From an uncultured Streptococcus sp. (lineage in GTDB: Bacteria; Bacillota; Bacilli; Lactobacillales; Streptococcaceae): 50,136 nucleotides of DNA. The DNA lies in assembly GCA_945864085.1 (NCBI GenBank), contig CAMBAD010000006.1:1-50136 (forward strand), written 5' to 3'. Positions 8,842-18,256 of this stretch are shown piece after piece. Each line of letters opens with the position of its first letter. Positions within the stretch are counted from its first letter, which is position 1. Below the pieces are notes generated by a model. The model searched no databases and was not told the origin of the DNA. It saw only the letters and a program-made list of their open reading frames with translations. Position numbers and translations under genes: made by a program.

Positions 8842-8858
8842 AGTTTCCGTGATAACTA

Positions 8859-9018
8859 AGAACCCGTGTTTACAAGTAAAGTGCTTGATGTAAGAGATCG
8901 TTTTTCGCTAATCAGGGTAGTTTTTGAGGGAATACTGACTGTGTTTTGAAAAAAACCAACGATGAGGAGCTGAAAAATTAGCCTTAGACGGAGGTGCTGA
9001 ACTGTGAAGACAGGTTCT
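8859..9018 (+). mobile_element. MITE-like inverted-repeat element, copy 1
   Basis: About 160 bp with ends AGAACCCGTGTTTAC and, inverted, AGAACCTGTCTTCAC. It matches copies at 18918-19079 and 29311-29467 (opposite orientation) and the deleted copy at 38914-39004. It encodes no transposase and lies between the satR promoter and the satR start, so it is transcribed as part of the leader. Confidence 0.75.
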
Positions 9019-9037
9019 AATAGAAAGGGTACTGTCT

Positions 9038-9484
9038 ATGTCTCAGATGGGAGAATTGCGCCGTGTTTTACATCAGTTAGAACATATTAGTGATAAGATA
9101 GCCAAGCAGCATGGGGTGGAGCACCTAGCTGGTCCGCAAGGGCATGTTCTGACCTTCCTCTGCCAGAACAAGGATAAGGAAATCTTTGTCAAGGATATAG
9201 AGGCGGAACTACGGATTTCCAAGTCGGTGGCCAGTAATTTGGTCAAAAGGATGGAAAAAAATGGATTTATCCAGACCGTCCCATCCTGTTCGGACAAGCG
9301 CTATAAACAGGTGGTTCTCACTGAATTAGGACAATCAAAATCAGGCCTCTTGGCCAGTTGGCATCTGGAAATGGCAGAGACCCTCTTTAAGGGCATTCCT
9401 AAAGAGGACTTTAAGTCCATGATCCGCATGATTGAGCGACTCAAGGAAAATATTAAGGAGTACAAGGAGAAAGAACATGCTTAA
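9038..9484 (+). CDS. satR: MarR-family repressor of the ABC exporter (SatR-like)
   Basis: This 148-residue protein has the MarR winged helix at about 30-100, including [20 protein letters not shown] as recognition helix and wing, between dimerisation helices. It overlaps the start of the first ABC gene by eight bases. In S. suis a MarR protein named SatR represses the fluoroquinolone efflux pump SatAB; gene order and family agree, and the name rests on that synteny. The repressor appears full length, so the pump is probably under control. Its likely operator is the palindrome in the promoter at 8819-8838. Confidence 0.82.
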   Translation: MSQMGELRRVLHQLEHISDKIAKQHGVEHLAGPQGHVLTFLCQNKDKEIFVKDIEAELRISKSVASNLVKRMEKNGFIQTVPSCSDKRYKQVVLTELGQSKSGLLASWHLEMAETLFKGIPKEDFKSMIRMIERLKENIKEYKEKEHA

Positions 9485-11186
9485 ACAAGCATTGAAGCCC
9501 TATAAGTGGTATGTTGCGGGCTCTATTTTAATGACCATTGGAGTGGTGGTGAGTTCCCTCACCCAGCCTCAATTTCTCAAGGATGTCCTGGCGGCAGTTT
9601 TGGCCAATGATCAGGATGAAATCTATCGAATCGGTATCTGGCTCTTGGCCATTGCTGGCCTAGGTCTCTTATCCGGTGCAGTCAATACGGTACTGGCCGC
9701 AAAGATTGCCCAGGGCGTATCAGCGGATATTCGGGAGCAGACCTTCCGCAAAATCCAGACCTTCTCTTATGCTAATGTGGAGGAGTTCAATGCAGGGAAC
9801 CTGGTTGTTCGTATGACCAATGATGTCAACCAGATTCAAAACCTGGTCATGATGATCTTCCAGGTCCTTCTGCGCCTGCCTATTCTTTTTGTCGGAGCCT
9901 TTGTCTTAGCAGTGTCTACCCTGCCAAGTCTCTGGTGGATTATTGTTCTGATGGTTATTTTCATTGCCATTGTCATGGCAGTGACCATGGGAACCATGGG
10001 TCCTCGTTTTGGCAAATTCCAATCCTTGATGGACCGCATGAATGCCATTGCCAAGGAAAACCTGCGCGGTGCCCGTGTGGTTAAGTCCTTCGTCCAAGAG
10101 AAGAACCAATATGCCAAGTTCAAAGAAGTTTCCAATGACTTGTTGGACTTGAACCTCTTTATCGGCTATGGTTTCTCCGTCATGCAGCCTCTCTTGAGTT
10201 TGGTGGCCTATATGGCGATTTTTGCTTCTATCTATCTGGTGTCTGGGCTAGTTGAAACCCAGCCAGAGGTGATTGGCAATATGGCCTCCTTTATGACCTA
10301 TATGATGCAGCTTATGTTTGCCATTATCATGGTCAGCTTTATTGGTATGCAGGCCAGCCGGGCCATGATTTCCCTCAAACGGATTGGGGAAGTCTTGGAG
10401 ACCGAGCCAGCCATGACCTTCCAAGATGGTCCGCTGGAGGACCTATCTGGGGATCTGGTCTTTGACAATGTGACCTTTACCTACCCCCATGATACAGAGC
10501 CTAGCCTGAAGAACATTTCCTTCGAGGCCAAGAGTGGGGAAATGATTGGGATTGTTGGAGCGACGGGGGCTGGTAAGTCCACCTTGGCTCAGCTGATTCC
10601 AAGACTCTTTGACCCACAGGAGGGAAGCATTTCCATTGGGGGAAGGGACTTAAAAGAGATGAGTTCAGAGACCTTGAAAGCTACGGTTTCCATCGTCCTT
10701 CAAAAGGCCATTCTCTTTTCTGGAACCATCGCTGAAAACCTGCGTCAAGGGAAATCCAATGCTGATTTGGCGGCCCTGGAGCGGGCCTCTGGTATTGCCC
10801 AAGCCAAAGAATTTATCGACCGGTTGGAAGACAACTATGACAGTCAGGTCGAGGAGCGGGGCAATAACTTCTCTGGTGGTCAAAAACAACGGATTTCGAT
10901 TGCCCGTGGGGTTATCGGCCAACCCAAGGTTCTGGTCCTAGATGATTCCACCTCTGCCTTGGATGCCAAGAGCGAAAAATTGGTTCAGGAGGCCTTAAAC
11001 AAGGACCTCAAGGGGACCACAACCGTCATCATTGCCCAGAAGATTTCTTCAGTGGTCAAGGCTGACAAGATTTTGGTTCTGGATGAAGGCCGCCTCATCG
11101 GTCAAGGAACCCACAAGGAACTGGTTGAAACCAATGCGGTTTACCGCGAAATTTATGAAACACAAAAAGGAAAGGAGGCCAACTAA
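9477..11186 (+). CDS. satA: ABC exporter half-transporter, degenerate-site subunit (SatA-like)
   Basis: This 569-residue protein has six transmembrane helices (about 1-310) fused to an ATPase domain. Walker A GATGAGKS is at 361-368 and the signature SGGQ at 466-469. The Walker B catalytic glutamate is replaced by aspartate (D489-D490) and the switch histidine by glutamine (Q521). Such losses mark the degenerate-site subunit of heterodimeric exporters such as PatAB and LmrCD. The start is the ATG at 9477 with AAGGAG upstream; an in-frame ATG 45 bases earlier lies inside satR. Known SatAB pumps fluoroquinolones; the substrate here is inferred from that. Confidence 0.85.
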   Translation: MLKQALKPYKWYVAGSILMTIGVVVSSLTQPQFLKDVLAAVLANDQDEIYRIGIWLLAIAGLGLLSGAVNTVLAAKIAQGVSADIREQTFRKIQTFSYANVEEFNAGNLVVRMTNDVNQIQNLVMMIFQVLLRLPILFVGAFVLAVSTLPSLWWIIVLMVIFIAIVMAVTMGTMGPRFGKFQSLMDRMNAIAKENLRGARVVKSFVQEKNQYAKFKEVSNDLLDLNLFIGYGFSVMQPLLSLVAYMAIFASIYLVSGLVETQPEVIGNMASFMTYMMQLMFAIIMVSFIGMQASRAMISLKRIGEVLETEPAMTFQDGPLEDLSGDLVFDNVTFTYPHDTEPSLKNISFEAKSGEMIGIVGATGAGKSTLAQLIPRLFDPQEGSISIGGRDLKEMSSETLKATVSIVLQKAILFSGTIAENLRQGKSNADLAALERASGIAQAKEFIDRLEDNYDSQVEERGNNFSGGQKQRISIARGVIGQPKVLVLDDSTSALDAKSEKLVQEALNKDLKGTTTVIIAQKISSVVKADKILVLDEGRLIGQGTHKELVETNAVYREIYETQKGKEAN

Positions 11187-11210
11187 GGGGAGATATTCTC
11201 AGTAGAGAAG

Positions 11211-11256
11211 GAGCAGAAGGCTGATGGCAGGCTCGAATCTGCCAGCCACTCTGCTC
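11211..11256 (+). other. Intercistronic stem-loop between satA and satB
   Basis: GAGCAGA (11211-11217) pairs with TCTGCTC (11250-11256), GGC (11219-11221) with GCC (11245-11247), and TGGCAG (11225-11230) with CTGCCA (11239-11244), closing an 8-base loop. No T tract follows, so it is not an obvious terminator. It may stabilise or process the mRNA, or adjust satB translation, since satB has only a weak ribosome binding site. Confidence 0.6.
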
Positions 11257-11273
11257 ACCCTTAGTAAAAGAGT

Positions 11274-13070
11274 ATGAAAACAGCACGATTTTTCTGGTTT
11301 TATTTAAAACGCTACAAACTTTCCTTTGCCCTTATCTTTTTGGCCATCATTTTGGCGACCTATATGCAGGTCAAGGCCCCAGTCTATCTGGGACAGGCCC
11401 TGACTGAACTGGGAACCTGGGCTCAGGAATTTTTCAAGGCTCAGGCGACTGCCCAGGCCACAGGACAAGACCTGGTGAAACCAAGTATGGCAGCCTTTCA
11501 GGCGGTCATGGGCAATCTTCTCTTTGCCTATTTGAGCCAAATTGGTGCCACCCTCATCTATTCCCTCCTCTTTACCCGTATCATTGGGCACTCGACCAAT
11601 CGGATGCGTAAGGGCCTCTTTGGGAAATTAGAACGATTGACCATCCAGTTTTTCGATACGCATAAGGATGGAGATATCCTATCTCGCTTTACCAGTGACT
11701 TGGACAATATCCAAAACTCTTTCAACATGAGTTTGACCCAGGTTGTGACCAATATTGCCCTCTACATCGGGCTGGTTTGGATCATGTTTGATCTCAATGT
11801 CCAACTGGCCTGGGTGACAGTTGCTTCTACACCAGTAGCACTTCTTTTCCTGGTCTTTATCATTCGGACGGCTCGGAAATACACCGACCTGCAACAGGCA
11901 GCGGTGGGCGAACTCAATGCCTATATGGATGAGAAGATTTCTGGCCAAAAGGCCATTATTGTCCAAGGAGTTCAGGAAGAGACCATCGAGGGCTTCTTGA
12001 CCCTCAATGAAAAGGTGCGGGCAACGACCTTCAAGGGCCGCCTCTTTGCTGGCCTGCTCTTCCCCGTCATGAACGGGATGAGCCTGCTCAACACAGCTAT
12101 TGTCATCTTTGTTGGCTCAACCATGGTCCTCAATGATTCCAGCCTGACAACCGCAGCAGCCCTAGGTCTGGTCGTAACCTTTGTCCAATATTCTCAGCAA
12201 TATTACCAGCCCCTGATGCAGATTGCGTCAAGCTGGGCGGAATTACAGCTGGCCTTTACAGGTGCCCATCGGATTCAAGAGATGTTTGACGAGCCTGAAG
12301 AAGTCCGTCCTGAAAATGCGCCGCTCTTCACCGAGCTTCGAGAAGGGGTGGAGATTGAGAACATTGACTTTTCTTATCTGCCAGACAAAAAAGTTCTATC
12401 CAATGTTTCGATCTCAGCTCCAAAGGGCAAGATGGTGGCAGTGGTTGGGCCAACAGGGTCTGGGAAAACGACCATTATGAACCTGATCAACCGCTTCTAC
12501 GATGTGGATGCTGGGGCTATCAAGTTTGACGGCAAGGATATTCGGGAATATGACCTGGATAGCCTCCGTAAAAATACAGGTATCGTTCTGCAAGAGTCTG
12601 TTCTCTTCAGCGGAAGCATTGCGGACAATATCCGATTTGGAGCCCCAGAGGCCAGCCAAGAGATGGTTGAAACTGCTGCGCGTGCCACCCATATCCATGA
12701 CTTCATTATGAGTTTGCCAGAGGGTTATGAAACCCAGGTCTCAGATGATGAAAATGTCTTCTCAACTGGTCAGAAACAGCTCATTTCCATTGCCAGAACC
12801 CTCTTGACAGACCCGCAAGTCCTTATCCTGGATGAAGCGACTTCCAATGTGGACACCGTAACAGAAAGCAAGATTCAACAGGCTATGGAAGCCATCGTGG
12901 CAGGCCGTACCAGTTTCGTCATTGCCCACCGCCTCAAGACCATCCTCAACGCTGATCAAATCATCGTTCTCAAGGATGGCCAAGTTATCGAACAGGGCAA
13001 TCATGAAGAACTCCTAAAACTGAAAGGCTTCTATTCAGAGCTTTACTACAACCAGTTTGTGTTTGAATGA
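11274..13070 (+). CDS. satB: ABC exporter half-transporter, catalytic subunit (SatB-like)
   Basis: This 598-residue partner has six transmembrane helices and an ATPase domain with Walker A GPTGSGKT (392-399), Walker B DE (520-521) and switch histidine H552 intact, but its signature reads STGQ (497-500) instead of SGGQ. It therefore supplies the working Walker B and His of the consensus site, while its altered signature faces the degenerate site of SatA. The two genes are clearly a heterodimer pair. Membrane-located drug efflux of the PatAB/SatAB kind is the expected role. The start ATG at 11274 has a weak ribosome binding site after the hairpin. Confidence 0.85.
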   Translation: MKTARFFWFYLKRYKLSFALIFLAIILATYMQVKAPVYLGQALTELGTWAQEFFKAQATAQATGQDLVKPSMAAFQAVMGNLLFAYLSQIGATLIYSLLFTRIIGHSTNRMRKGLFGKLERLTIQFFDTHKDGDILSRFTSDLDNIQNSFNMSLTQVVTNIALYIGLVWIMFDLNVQLAWVTVASTPVALLFLVFIIRTARKYTDLQQAAVGELNAYMDEKISGQKAIIVQGVQEETIEGFLTLNEKVRATTFKGRLFAGLLFPVMNGMSLLNTAIVIFVGSTMVLNDSSLTTAAALGLVVTFVQYSQQYYQPLMQIASSWAELQLAFTGAHRIQEMFDEPEEVRPENAPLFTELREGVEIENIDFSYLPDKKVLSNVSISAPKGKMVAVVGPTGSGKTTIMNLINRFYDVDAGAIKFDGKDIREYDLDSLRKNTGIVLQESVLFSGSIADNIRFGAPEASQEMVETAARATHIHDFIMSLPEGYETQVSDDENVFSTGQKQLISIARTLLTDPQVLILDEATSNVDTVTESKIQQAMEAIVAGRTSFVIAHRLKTILNADQIIVLKDGQVIEQGNHEELLKLKGFYSELYYNQFVFE

Positions 13071-13088
13071 TTTTTTGATAAAGTCACA

Positions 13089-13111
13089 ACCAGCCCCAGC
13101 GGCTGGTTTTT
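13089..13111 (+). terminator. Rho-independent terminator of satRAB
   Basis: ACCAGCC pairs with GGCTGGT around a five-base loop, then a T tract. Confidence 0.85.
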
Positions 13112-13132
13112 GCTTTTAGGCTACGAATAAAT

Positions 13133-13138
13133 TATAAT
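13133..13138 (+). promoter_or_regulatory. -10 box of the dut-radA transcript
   Basis: TATAAT lies 41 bases before the dut start; no strong -35 is evident. Confidence 0.45.
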
Positions 13139-13179
13139 AGAGAAAGAAAAATGGACCGAAGAAGCAGAAAGGAATGTGT

Positions 13180-13623
13180 ATGAAAATCCGCGGTTTTGAA
13201 CTGGTTAGCCAGTTTACAGATGAAAACTTATTGCCTAAACGAGAAACTGCCCATGCGGCAGGCTATGATTTGAAAGTAGCAGTGGAAACCACCATCGGAC
13301 CAGGCGAGATTAAACTGGTGCCAACGGGTGTCAAGGCCTATATGCAGGCAGGGGAGGTCCTCTATCTCTACGATCGTTCGTCCAACCCTCGCAAGAAGGG
13401 CCTGGTCCTGATTAACTCAGTTGGGGTTATTGACGGCGACTACTATGGCAATCCAGCCAACGAAGGCCATATCTTTGCCCAGATGAAAAACATCACCGAT
13501 GAGCCAGTCGTACTAGAAGCTGGCGAGCGCATCGTCCAAGGTGTCTTTATGCCCTTCTTAGTCGTCGATGGCGATGAGGCAGACGGCGTGAGAACTGGCG
13601 GGTTTGGTTCGACGGGGAAATAA
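13180..13623 (+). CDS. dut: dUTP diphosphatase (dUTPase)
   Basis: dUTPase cleaves dUTP to dUMP and pyrophosphate, keeping uracil out of DNA and feeding thymidylate synthesis. At 147 residues the five trimeric dUTPase motifs are seen: HAAGYDL near 25-31, YDRSSNPRKK, the long NSVGVIDGDYYGNP block with the catalytic Asp, GERIVQGVF, and RTGGFGSTGK at the C-terminus. I chose the ATG at 13180 over 13174 because AAAGGA (13168-13173) is spaced correctly only for the former. The last codons lie in a 16-bp direct repeat shared with the end of the next gene. Confidence 0.93.
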   Translation: MKIRGFELVSQFTDENLLPKRETAHAAGYDLKVAVETTIGPGEIKLVPTGVKAYMQAGEVLYLYDRSSNPRKKGLVLINSVGVIDGDYYGNPANEGHIFAQMKNITDEPVVLEAGERIVQGVFMPFLVVDGDEADGVRTGGFGSTGK

Positions 13624-13627
13624 GATG
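13612..13627 (+). repeat. 16-bp direct repeat, left copy (dut end)
   Basis: ACGGGGAAATAAGATG contains the last three codons of dut, its stop, a ribosome-binding-like GGGGA and the ATG of the next gene. The identical sequence is at 14255-14270, 643 bp downstream. Confidence 0.9.
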
Positions 13628-14266
13628 TCGAATGTGTATTATGCAATTAAAAAATTAATGAGAAGTGAATTTTCACTGTGGGAGGAAATCTTAGTTAAGT
13701 TATTTCAACTAGTAGCTCTTCTAGGAATAATGGTGTTTTTTGAGCAACAAGTTCGAAATAGTCGGCTATCCTCAGACTCTGTTGATTCATCCCAATTATT
13801 GCTTCTACTCTTTATGATAGGAATACTTTATGTAACAAGCAAATACACTCTAAACAAAATTTTAAAAATATCGATATTTTTGAAAAAAGAGGATTATTTG
13901 TCTAATGATGATGTTGAGCTTCTTATTGAAGAGATAAACAAATCACTTGAGTCAACTCATAGTCTCATAAGATGGTGTATGGGTATTATTGCAACATTAT
14001 GGATAACCTTTTTAACATTAGGAACAGAGTTGTATAGTCTAATACTAAATAAACTCTCTGAAGAAGAGATAATGGAGTTGTTTAGAAGCAGTTTATCTAA
14101 TAATGGTATTTGGGCATTAATAGCGGATTTTGGATTTGCAACTGCAACCATACTAAGTTTCTGCTATTGTATTTTTGATACAGTTACCTATGATAGGAAA
14201 TTTACAAGAAAAATTCTGCTGAATTTGCGTTATGATATTTTTGGAAATTTAGATACGGGGAAATAA
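13625..14266 (+). CDS. AT-rich four-helix membrane protein of unknown function (cargo between dut and radA)
   Basis: This 213-residue protein has four likely transmembrane segments (about 23-41, 57-76, 117-137, 163-184). A Lys/Asp/Glu-rich cytoplasmic loop lies between the second and third. I recognise no family. Its codon use is much more AT-rich than dut and radA. The start ATG at 13625 is one base after the dut stop and its stop is one base before the radA ATG. The bases around both junctions form an identical 16-bp direct repeat, so it looks like a gene inserted between dut and radA that keeps the translation signals of both. Function is not deducible; a defence or immunity role would be speculation. 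Confidence 0.75.
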   Translation: MSNVYYAIKKLMRSEFSLWEEILVKLFQLVALLGIMVFFEQQVRNSRLSSDSVDSSQLLLLLFMIGILYVTSKYTLNKILKISIFLKKEDYLSNDDVELLIEEINKSLESTHSLIRWCMGIIATLWITFLTLGTELYSLILNKLSEEEIMELFRSSLSNNGIWALIADFGFATATILSFCYCIFDTVTYDRKFTRKILLNLRYDIFGNLDTGK

Positions 14267-14270
14267 GATG
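14255..14270 (+). repeat. 16-bp direct repeat, right copy (radA start)
   Basis: Identical to 13612-13627. Here it covers the last codons of the AT-rich gene and the radA ATG. Confidence 0.9.
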
Positions 14271-15629
14271 GCTAAGAAAAAAACAACCTTTGTTTGCCAA
14301 AATTGTGAATACCACTCACCCAAGTATCTGGGCCGCTGCCCCAACTGTGGCTCCTGGTCTAGCTTTGTCGAGGAAGTGGAAGTTGCGGAAGTCAAGAATG
14401 AGCGGGTCAGCCTGACAGGTGAGAAGACTCGGCCCATGAAACTCAATGAAGTTTCCTCTATTCAAGTGGCTCGCACCAAGACCAAGATGGAAGAGTTTAA
14501 CCGTGTCCTCGGAGGCGGCGTGGTGCCAGGCAGTCTGGTCCTGATTGGAGGTGATCCAGGGATTGGCAAATCGACCCTGCTCTTGCAGGTTTCCACCCAA
14601 CTCTCCACCATCGGCACGGTCCTCTATGTATCGGGTGAGGAGTCTGCCCAGCAGATTAAGCTGCGGGCCGAGCGATTGGGCGACATCGACAGCGAGTTCT
14701 ATCTCTATGCGGAAACCAATATGCAGGCCATTCGGACCGAGATTGAGAAGATTAAGCCAGATTTCCTGATTATTGACTCTATCCAGACCATTATGAGTCC
14801 TGACATCTCCAGCGTGCAAGGCTCTGTCAGTCAGGTCCGTGAAGTGACCAATGAACTCATGCAGATTGCCAAGACCAACAATATCGCAACCTTTATCGTC
14901 GGCCACATGACCAAGGAAGGAACCCTGGCTGGACCGCGGACCTTGGAGCACATGGTGGACACCGTTCTCTATTTTGAGGGCGAGCGTCAACACACCTTCC
15001 GTATCTTGCGGGCGGTCAAAAACCGCTTTGGCTCCACCAACGAAATCGGTATTTTTGAAATGCAGTCGCAGGGTTTGGTCGAGGTCCTCAATCCTAGTGA
15101 GGTCTTTCTGGAAGAGCGTTTGGACGGGGCGACAGGCTCTGCTATTGTCGTGACCATGGAGGGCACCCGCCCAATCCTTGCGGAAGTGCAGGCTCTGGTG
15201 ACCCCGACCATGTTTGGCAATGCCAAGCGGACCACGACAGGCTTGGATTTCAACCGTGCCAGCTTGATTATGGCGGTTTTGGAAAAACGGGCAGGCCTGC
15301 TCCTCCAAAACCAAGATGCCTACCTCAAGTCAGCAGGTGGTGTTAAACTGGATGAGCCAGCTATTGACCTGGCGGTCGCAGTTGCCCTTGCCTCCAGTTA
15401 CAAGGATAAGCCAACCAACCCACAAGAGTGCTTTATAGGCGAAATCGGTCTGACAGGGGAAATCCGCCGCGTCAATCGGATTGAACAACGGATTAACGAA
15501 GCCGCCAAATTGGGCTTTACCAAGGTCTATGCCCCTAAAAATTCCCTGACAGGTATCAAGGTGCCTAAGGAAATCACGGTTATCGGCGTGACCACCATTG
15601 GCGAAGTCCTGCAAAAAGTGTTCAAATGA
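14268..15629 (+). CDS. radA: DNA repair protein RadA (Sms)
   Basis: RadA is a RecA-like helicase that promotes branch migration in recombinational repair and, in streptococci, natural transformation. The 453-residue protein has the N-terminal C4 zinc finger (C10, C13, C24, C27), a RecA core with Walker A GDPGIGKS (95-102), the RadA-specific KNRFGSTNE motif, and a C-terminal Lon-protease-like domain. In streptococci it normally follows dut directly; here the AT-rich gene separates them. Terminator at 15642. Confidence 0.97.
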   Translation: MAKKKTTFVCQNCEYHSPKYLGRCPNCGSWSSFVEEVEVAEVKNERVSLTGEKTRPMKLNEVSSIQVARTKTKMEEFNRVLGGGVVPGSLVLIGGDPGIGKSTLLLQVSTQLSTIGTVLYVSGEESAQQIKLRAERLGDIDSEFYLYAETNMQAIRTEIEKIKPDFLIIDSIQTIMSPDISSVQGSVSQVREVTNELMQIAKTNNIATFIVGHMTKEGTLAGPRTLEHMVDTVLYFEGERQHTFRILRAVKNRFGSTNEIGIFEMQSQGLVEVLNPSEVFLEERLDGATGSAIVVTMEGTRPILAEVQALVTPTMFGNAKRTTTGLDFNRASLIMAVLEKRAGLLLQNQDAYLKSAGGVKLDEPAIDLAVAVALASSYKDKPTNPQECFIGEIGLTGEIRRVNRIEQRINEAAKLGFTKVYAPKNSLTGIKVPKEITVIGVTTIGEVLQKVFK

Positions 15630-15641
15630 TACAAACATTCG

Positions 15642-15669
15642 GGAGTGACAGCTAGTCGCTCCTCTTTTT
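15642..15669 (+). terminator. Rho-independent terminator of radA
   Basis: GGAGTGAC (15642-15649) pairs with GTCGCTCC (15655-15662, one G-T), then TCTTTTT. Confidence 0.85.
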
Positions 15670-15752
15670 GCGACAAATACAGAAGAATGTGTTAAGCTAG
15701 AAGCAGTTATTGTCTGAAAATTTTAGAAATTCTCATCAGTATAGGAGGAATT

Positions 15753-16247
15753 ATGTCTTATTTTGAACATTTTATGCAAGCCAACAGAGCTTATGTTGAT
15801 TTACATGGAGATTATCATTTACCACTGCGTCCTAAGACGAGGGTGGCAATCGTGACTTGTATGGATTCACGTTTGCACGTAGCGCAGGCCCTGGGTCTGG
15901 CTCTAGGGGATGCCCATATTTTGCGGAATGCGGGCGGTCGCGTAACCGAGGACATGATTCGTTCCCTGGTCATTTCCCAGCAACAAATGGGAACGCGGGA
16001 AATTGTGGTCTTGCACCATACGGACTGCGGAGCCCAAACCTTTACCAATGAGGCCTTTGCCCACCATATCCAACAGGAACTAGGTGTGAATGTGACCGGT
16101 CAGGATTTCTTGCCCTTTACGGATGTGGAAGACAGTGTCCGTGAGGACATGGAACTTCTCCGTCAAAGTCCTCTGATTCCAGATGATGTGGTCATCAGCG
16201 GAGCTGTCTATGATGTCGATACAGGATTGATGACCGAAGTAAAATAA
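15753..16247 (+). CDS. Beta-class carbonic anhydrase
   Basis: This 164-residue cytoplasmic enzyme interconverts CO2 and bicarbonate. The zinc ligands and catalytic dyad of the beta class are in place: C36-x-D38-x-R40 in CMDSR, then H89 and C92 in HTDCG. The length fits the short streptococcal type, which supplies bicarbonate for carboxylations at low CO2. AGGAGG precedes the ATG. It stands as its own unit after the radA terminator. Confidence 0.92.
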   Translation: MSYFEHFMQANRAYVDLHGDYHLPLRPKTRVAIVTCMDSRLHVAQALGLALGDAHILRNAGGRVTEDMIRSLVISQQQMGTREIVVLHHTDCGAQTFTNEAFAHHIQQELGVNVTGQDFLPFTDVEDSVREDMELLRQSPLIPDDVVISGAVYDVDTGLMTEVK

Positions 16248-16270
16248 GTTTCTGAATAGCATAAAAATAG

Positions 16271-16299
16271 TTGACAGATAGCTGTGATTTTTGTAGAAT
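16271..16299 (+). promoter_or_regulatory. Promoter of the AIM24-family gene
   Basis: TTGACA (16271-16276), a 17-bp spacer and TAGAAT (16294-16299); near consensus. Confidence 0.75.
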
Positions 16300-16340
16300 T
16301 GTATTGTGAAAATAATACAAAACAAAAAAGGAGTATACTT

Positions 16341-17096
16341 ATGTCTGACAACCGTATGAAATACACAATCGATAGCAATATGCAATTTCCGCTAGTAGAA
16401 ATTGCACTGGAGGCGGGAGAATCAGCTTATATTCAACAGGGAAGCATGGTCTACCATACACCTAGCGTAACCCTCAATACCAAGCTGAATGCTCGTGGCG
16501 GGTCAGGACTTGGCAAAATTATGGGAGCTATCGGTCGCTCGATCGTTTCAGGCGAGTCCATGTTCATCACACAGGCAGTTTCCAATAATGACGACGGGAA
16601 AATTGCCCTTGCTCCCTCTACACCAGGTCAGGTGATTGCCCTGAATCTCGGTGCTAAGCAATACCGTCTCAATGACGGAGCCTTCCTAGCCCTTGATGGT
16701 TCTGCCCAGTACAAGATGGAGCGCCAAAGTGTTGGTCGTGCCTTCTTCGGTGGGCAAGGTGGTCTCTTTGTTATGACTACTGAGGGAGAAGGAACCCTCT
16801 TGGCCAATGCCTTTGGTTCTATTAAAAAGTTGGAACTAAATGGCGGTACCATTACTATTGACAACGCCCATGTGGTGGCGTGGAGTAAAGATCTTAATTA
16901 CGATATCCATCTGGAAAATGGCTTCCTTCAATCCATCGGTACAGGCGAAGGGATTGTCAATACCTTCACAGGCTACGGAGAAATCTACGTACAAAGCTTG
17001 AATATCCAAACCTTTGCCAATGTTATCGGTAGCCATATCGTTTCAGGTGGCGATGGCGGTGGGGGCAGTACCTCTATCTTAGATTCTATCTTTTAA
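16341..17096 (+). CDS. AIM24 / TIGR00266 family protein
   Basis: This 251-residue soluble protein is built almost entirely of beta strands and glycine turns, as in the AIM24 (DUF124) family with a trefoil-like beta-roll. The function in bacteria is not established. Visible family traits are a YIQQGSMVYH stretch near the N-terminus, a Gly-rich central GGQGGLFVMT, and a glycine-rich tail (GGDGGGGS). The ATG at 16341 follows AAAAGGAG; an upstream in-frame ATG at 16284 would fall before the expected transcription start. Single-gene unit. Confidence 0.8.
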   Translation: MSDNRMKYTIDSNMQFPLVEIALEAGESAYIQQGSMVYHTPSVTLNTKLNARGGSGLGKIMGAIGRSIVSGESMFITQAVSNNDDGKIALAPSTPGQVIALNLGAKQYRLNDGAFLALDGSAQYKMERQSVGRAFFGGQGGLFVMTTEGEGTLLANAFGSIKKLELNGGTITIDNAHVVAWSKDLNYDIHLENGFLQSIGTGEGIVNTFTGYGEIYVQSLNIQTFANVIGSHIVSGGDGGGGSTSILDSIF

Positions 17097-17241
17097 GAAG
17101 CCTACCATTCCCTTCTTCACAGACTGGGAGTGGGAAGACGAATTCTGAGAAGCGGTTCTGGGCTTGAGCCCAGTCTCTTCCTTAAGGTGATGATTACAGA
17201 ACTCTTAGCTTAGGCCTGGCTAGGAGTTCTATTGTTTATAT
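17097..17241. other. Intergenic hairpin region
   Basis: No gene. Two hairpins are visible: CTGGGCT with AGCCCAG (about 17158-17175), and AGAACTCTTAGC with GCTAGGAGTTCT (17198-17230, one G-T pair) followed by ATTGTTT. The second is a likely terminator for the AIM24-family gene. Confidence 0.55.
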
Positions 17242-17537
17242 AATCGTTCAGTTTGTCTTTTATTACTCTGATGAGTGAAAAGCTTTAGTGGAGGTGTTCA
17301 GTCTCTCACCTATCAATTAAAGAGTGGTAGGTGGGAGTGGGGAGGCCAACTCTGAGGAGTAGCGTTTGGCTCGAGTTCGATCTCCTCGTTTTGCTGTACT
17401 CTACAGGAGTGAATTGCTTCGCTCTTCTACTTCCAACCTCTCACGGCTTTTGGACTGTAAAAGCAGGCTGCACCTATTGACACGAACCTTGTTCCAGCTG
17501 TCTCCCAGATAGTCGGAGCAAGTACCAAAAGACTATA
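17242..17537 (+). repeat. Dispersed structured repeat, copy B
   Basis: Collinear with copy A at 6199-6509, same orientation, but with small insertions and losses and weaker palindromes. Conserved blocks include GAGTGAAAAGCTT, the CACCTATCAATTAAAGAG block, TTGCTGTACTCTAC, CTGTCTCCCAGA and AAAAGACTATA. No coding potential. Confidence 0.75.
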
Positions 17538-17711
17538 CTCCGTGATATTCAAAATCTATATATTATGGGTTTGTGCCGCAATTTGTCCATGTCAGTAACA
17601 GGCTGTCATTTTTGGTTTTATAGGAATGTACTATCCTTACTTATCAAGGACAGTTGAACCTGTTTTTTGATTTTTGAAGAGGACTGCTGTCCACATACTT
17701 GTTATTTTTTA

Positions 17712-17779
17712 ACCACTTATGGCTAAAAAAAGACCACTTACTGAAATGCCCTTGTAATGATTATAAAACCTGCTATAAT
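17712..17779 (+). promoter_or_regulatory. LytTR tandem sites and extended -10 (LytTR gene 1)
   Basis: ACCACTTA occurs at 17712-17719 and again at 17733-17740, exactly 21 bp apart (two helical turns). An extended -10 TGCTATAAT has its hexamer at 17774-17779, 33 bp after the second repeat, placing the repeats next to the -35 region. The same layout recurs at 20495 and 34724. LytTR proteins bind such direct repeats as dimers, so this is likely an activation site. Confidence 0.7.
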
Positions 17780-17805
17780 AAGATTAGGAAAACGAGGGAG
17801 GGGCT

Positions 17806-18252
17806 ATGAAAATTCGTATTGAGTTAGATGACAGCTTAGACGATATAGAAGTGGTTATTCGGGCTCGTCACTTGGGGCCAGAGTTTGAGGCTATTCAAAA
17901 GACTTTGAGCCAGCTGAATCGGCCTTCGCTCATCTTCTATAAAGGAAGCAGTGAGTATTTTCTGTCCTTAAGCGATGTGCTTTTCTTTGAGACGGATGGG
18001 ACCAAGATTTTCGCCCACACAGGTGAGGAGGCCTACGAAGTCAAATTGAAACTCTATGAGTTAGAAGAATACTTGCCCATCTATTTTTGTCGGGTAGCTA
18101 AGTCAACCATTATCAATGTGCGCGCGATTTACTCGCTAGACAAGTCCTTTTCTGGTACGAGCAGCGTTCGCTTTGCAAATACTTATAAGGAAGTTCACGT
18201 ATCGCGGCATTATTACCATTTATTAAAAGAAAGAATACAGGAAGTGAGGTAG
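17806..18252 (+). CDS. LytTR-family transcription regulator (module 1)
   Basis: This 148-residue protein has an N-terminal stretch of about 45 residues rather than a full receiver domain, then a LytTR DNA-binding domain (about 45-148) with the typical FYKGSSEYFLSLSDVLFFET opening and a C-terminal VHVSRHYYHLLKERI. No phosphoacceptor is present, so it is a stand-alone LytTR regulator. The next gene, four bases downstream, is a membrane protein. LytTR plus membrane inhibitor is the plan of the S. mutans HdrRM and BrsRM systems. Its own promoter carries the tandem octamer, suggesting autoactivation. Confidence 0.87.
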   Translation: MKIRIELDDSLDDIEVVIRARHLGPEFEAIQKTLSQLNRPSLIFYKGSSEYFLSLSDVLFFETDGTKIFAHTGEEAYEVKLKLYELEEYLPIYFCRVAKSTIINVRAIYSLDKSFSGTSSVRFANTYKEVHVSRHYYHLLKERIQEVR

Positions 18253-18256
18253 GAAG

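Noticed and set aside
14316..15314. Open frame of 332 codons on the minus strand opposite radA
   Set aside because: It lies fully inside radA, which has all family motifs. Composition (His- and Gln-rich) is what a shadow frame gives, and it has no ribosome binding site or homology I know.
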